A stretch of DNA of 64,000 bases from Pelagicoccus enzymogenes (GTDB taxonomy: Bacteria > Verrucomicrobiota > Verrucomicrobiia > Opitutales > Opitutaceae). The notes beneath the pieces were generated by a model. The model did no database searches, was not told the DNA's origin, and worked only from the letters and a program-made list of their open reading frames with translations. A program made the translations under genes and the position numbers. Position 1 is the first letter of the stretch; every line of letters starts with the position of its first letter. Of the stretch, positions 61,700 through 64,000 are shown in pieces. The stretch covers positions 434,001-498,000 of the forward strand of contig NZ_JACYFG010000051.1 in NCBI RefSeq assembly GCF_014803405.1. Direction: 5' to 3'.

Positions 61700-62467
61700 C
61701 TAGTTGTCGTCGTCGTCGGAGCCGTAGTTGAGCGAATCTTCCGAGGATGCGTCAGCGAAGACGCCGCCCGCTTGGGCTCGGGTGCGGAAGGTGTTCTTCT
61801 CGATCTGCTCTTGGGTCTTCATCGAGTAGCGCGTGAAGGGAACGGCCATGAGTCGCTCGTCGCGGATGCGCTTTCCGGTCATTTCGCAGATCCCGTAGGT
61901 GCCGGCGAAGATGCGGTCGATAGCGGCTTCGATTTCGTGCAAGGCATCTTGCTCGGAAGACACCATGCTGAGGGCGAAGTCGCGGTCGAAGGTATCGGTG
62001 CCGGCGTCGGCCATGTGTTGGCTGTAGCCGGAGAGGTCGCCTGCGTCGTCCTTGCTGGAGCGCTTGAGCGTTTCTTCAGCGTGGGCGTTGAGCCCGTGCT
62101 TCACGTGGTCGCGCAGCTCGATCAGCAGATCGTAGAAAACTTTCAGGTCGGCGGGCACCTTGCTGGCGTCGCGCTTCTTTGTTTCCTGGGCGGGGGCTGC
62201 GGGGTTGTAGCCGAGAATGTCGGCGAGGGAGGCGGCGCCGAAGCTTTGCTTTTGCTTCTTGGCTTCTGCTTCCTCGAGGGCCTTGCGAGCCTTTTCCTTA
62301 GCCGCGATGTCCGCCTTGCTTTGGGATTCTTCTTCGCCGCGAGTGCTGGCTACTGCGAGCGCATCGTCGAGCGAAAAGCCGCCTGACGCTGCAGCTGACT
62401 TTTTCTTAGCTGCTTTGTTGGCTACTTTCTTGGCGGCTTTTTTGGCGGAGGTCTTCTTTTCGGGCAT
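61700..62467 (-). CDS. DksA/TraR-family protein with lysine-rich N-terminus
   Basis: Protein of 255 residues. The N-terminal 25 residues are Lys/Ala repeats (KKAAKKVANKAAKKK), followed by a charged coiled region and a DksA-like C-terminal half (LHEIEAAIDRIFAGTYGICEMTGKRI, described as the FAGTYGICEMTG motif). Only one cysteine is left of the four-Cys zinc finger. The role may be transcriptional through RNA polymerase, as for DksA, but the acidic coiled-coil tip is not evident. It sits between ileS and lspA, a recurring arrangement in this phylum. Confidence 0.85.
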   Translation of the reverse strand: MPEKKTSAKKAAKKVANKAAKKKSAAASGGFSLDDALAVASTRGEEESQSKADIAAKEKARKALEEAEAKKQKQSFGAASLADILGYNPAAPAQETKKRDASKVPADLKVFYDLLIELRDHVKHGLNAHAEETLKRSSKDDAGDLSGYSQHMADAGTDTFDRDFALSMVSSEQDALHEIEAAIDRIFAGTYGICEMTGKRIRDERLMAVPFTRYSMKTQEQIEKNTFRTRAQAGGVFADASSEDSLNYGSDDDDN

Positions 62468-62473
62468 TTGATA

Positions 62474-64000
62474 TCAGGCTTTCTTTAAGGCTTGGTCGCA
62501 GCGTGAGCATGTGCGCTCGTTGTCGGTTCCGTTGTTAAGTTGCGGTTCCCATCTCCAGCAGCGAGGGCAGCGGCCGCCGCTAGCTTTTTCTGCAGAAGCC
62601 GTTAGCTCGGAGCCATCGACGGCCGCGAGTTCGACTTGAGAGACGATGAGGAGTTCCTCGAGAATGTGTTGGTAGCGATCGAGGCGGAGGTAGTTTTCCG
62701 CTTTGGGATCGCCGGAGATGGTCACGAACGCGTCAAGGGACCGTCCGATTTCACCTGCGGAGCGAAGTGCTTCGAGTTTTTCGTTCACCTGGTCGCGGAA
62801 GGCGAAGAGCTCGACGAAGTCGTCTGCCAGGTTAACGTCTTGCCATTCCTTGGCATCCGATGGCCAGTCTTGCAGGACGAGGGCGTCTTCGGTGAAGTCC
62901 TCGCCGGCGGTGAAGTAAGACCATGCCTCGTCGGTTGTGAACGGGATTACCGGTCCCATCAAGCGGACGAGGGTCTTGAAGATGTGGTAGATCGCAGTCT
63001 GCGAGGAGCGGCGCAGGGGAGCGTCGGCGGCCAGCGTGTAAAGGCGATCCTTCAGGATGTCGTGGTACAGGGAGGAGAGGGTAACGGACGCGAACTGGTT
63101 GCAGAGCTGGTAGACCTTGTGGAACTCGTAGTTGTCGTAGGCCTTTTCGACGGCTTCGGCGAGTTCGCCGACCTTGTGCACAGCCCAACGGTCAAGCTCG
63201 TGAAGTTCGTCTATTTTGAGGGCGTCCTTCTCGTAGTCGAAGTCGTAGAGATTCGAGAGCTGGAAGCGGAAAGTGTTGCGGAACAAGCGGTAGGCGTCGC
63301 CCACGCCGGCGAGGATTTGCTCGGATATGCCGATGTCGGCTCGGAAGTCGGTGGAAGCGACCCAGAGGCGTACCACGTCGGAGCCGAACTTGTCCATGTA
63401 GTGCATCAGGGTCATGGCTCCGTCGCTCTTGGAGAGCTTGGATCCGTCCTGGTTTACGAGGAAGCCGTGTGTGAGGATGCTCTTGTAGGGAGCTCCACCG
63501 GAGCGGATGACGCCGGTCCAAAGGGAAGATTGGAACCAGCCGCGATGCTGGTCGCTTCCCTCTAGATAGAGATCGCAGGGCCAACCGAGGCCGTTCTCGC
63601 CTTGTAGGACGGAGAAATGGCTGGAGCCGGAGTCGATCCAAACGTCGAGCGTGTCGGTGCCGGCCTTGAGCTTCTTGCCGTTCCAAGATTCAGGGAGAGC
63701 GATACCGTCCAGAAGTTCTTCGACGGACGAAGTGTACCAGAGGTTGGTTCCGGCAGTGGCGACCTTGTCGGCGATGGCTTTGATGACGGCTGCGTCGAGG
63801 TAGGCTTCGCCGTCCTCGTCGTAAAATGCGGGAATGGGAACGCCCCATGAGCGTTGGCGGCTGATGCACCAGTCGGGGCGAGCTTCCACGTTGGCGGTGA
63901 TGCGCTTTTGGCCCCAGTCCGGGATCCATTTGACCTTCTCGATGGCGGCGACTGCCTTTTTGCGGGTGTCGTTCTTGTCGATGGCGACGAACCATTGGTC
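62474..64000 (-). CDS. ileS: Isoleucyl-tRNA synthetase (C-terminal part, truncated by window)
   Basis: The visible 508 residues cover the end of the editing region (DQWFVAIDK), the class I catalytic part (RPDWCISRQRSWGVPIPAF), the KMSKS loop as KLSKSDGA, the anticodon-binding domain and a C-terminal zinc finger (CPRCW and CSRCDQ). The frame continues past position 64000 without interruption. It is followed six bases later by the dksA-like gene and then lspA. Confidence 0.97.
   Translation of the reverse strand, partial: DQWFVAIDKNDTRKKAVAAIEKVKWIPDWGQKRITANVEARPDWCISRQRSWGVPIPAFYDEDGEAYLDAAVIKAIADKVATAGTNLWYTSSVEELLDGIALPESWNGKKLKAGTDTLDVWIDSGSSHFSVLQGENGLGWPCDLYLEGSDQHRGWFQSSLWTGVIRSGGAPYKSILTHGFLVNQDGSKLSKSDGAMTLMHYMDKFGSDVVRLWVASTDFRADIGISEQILAGVGDAYRLFRNTFRFQLSNLYDFDYEKDALKIDELHELDRWAVHKVGELAEAVEKAYDNYEFHKVYQLCNQFASVTLSSLYHDILKDRLYTLAADAPLRRSSQTAIYHIFKTLVRLMGPVIPFTTDEAWSYFTAGEDFTEDALVLQDWPSDAKEWQDVNLADDFVELFAFRDQVNEKLEALRSAGEIGRSLDAFVTISGDPKAENYLRLDRYQHILEELLIVSQVELAAVDGSELTASAEKASGGRCPRCWRWEPQLNNGTDNERTCSRCDQALKKA

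Overview
The window looks like chromosomal DNA of a high-GC, Gram-negative, probably marine member of the Verrucomicrobiota, most likely near the Opitutales. The evidence is a planctomycete/verrucomicrobia-type (PVM) bacterial microcompartment (BMC) locus, a spondin-type exported protein with a VPD-type C-terminal anchor, a DksA-like protein without its zinc finger next to lspA and ileS, coiled-coil outer-membrane porins, and many genes without a clear Shine-Dalgarno. The lineage is inferred from gene content only. I found no rRNA, tRNA, CRISPR array, transposase or phage genes.

Layout. 1-3068 (minus): a DeoR-type regulator followed by lutA, lutB and the first codons of a probable lutC, i.e. 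L-lactate oxidation. 3190-11889 (plus): the BMC operon, with PduL, three hexameric (BMC-H) and three pentameric (BMC-P) shell proteins, acetate kinase, CoA-acylating aldehyde dehydrogenase, class II aldolase, a malate/lactate-type dehydrogenase and a zinc-type alcohol dehydrogenase, closed by a terminator. 12054-16074 (minus): a heterodimeric ABC exporter preceded by a candidate leader peptide and attenuator. 16222-21103 (plus): gluQRS, a MarC-family protein, a BCCT transporter and a porin. 21128-25506 (minus): hit, phoH, pgpH, ybeY. 25691-27934 (plus): waaA, a ferredoxin, a BLUF photoreceptor. 27966-30879 (minus): trkA, trkH. 31066-33828 (plus): an exported GH2 glycosidase. 33901-37568 (minus): a ydbH-ynbE-ydbL envelope-lipid operon. 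37682-46799 (minus): an ebo-type cluster (eboB, a hybrid kinase, eboE, eboC, eboD, eboF, then a HAD phosphatase). 46862-54047 (minus): porin, cupredoxin-like protein and two more hybrid kinases. 54186-56715: an aminotransferase with a small coupled ORF, and a divergent LysR regulator separated by a trinucleotide repeat. 56720-64000: a membrane metal-dependent hydrolase, the spondin protein, trpB, yicC, and the minus-strand operon ileS (partial), dksA-like, lspA.

How they work together. The BMC should cleave a deoxy-sugar phosphate (fuculose- or rhamnulose-1-phosphate, as known for PVM compartments) to DHAP and lactaldehyde. Lactaldehyde is oxidised inside the shell to lactyl-CoA, then converted by PduL and the kinase to lactate with ATP gain. 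The divergent LutABC system can take lactate to pyruvate. Amphipathic helices at the ends of PduL, the aldehyde dehydrogenase, the aldolase and the alcohol dehydrogenase look like encapsulation peptides.

The element I find most unusual is the five-segment leader/attenuator in front of the ABC exporter. It resembles in logic the leader-peptide control of the Bacillus BmrCD exporter. The ebo cluster without eboA and with an inserted kinase, and the porin-cupredoxin-kinase operon, also deserve a closer look.
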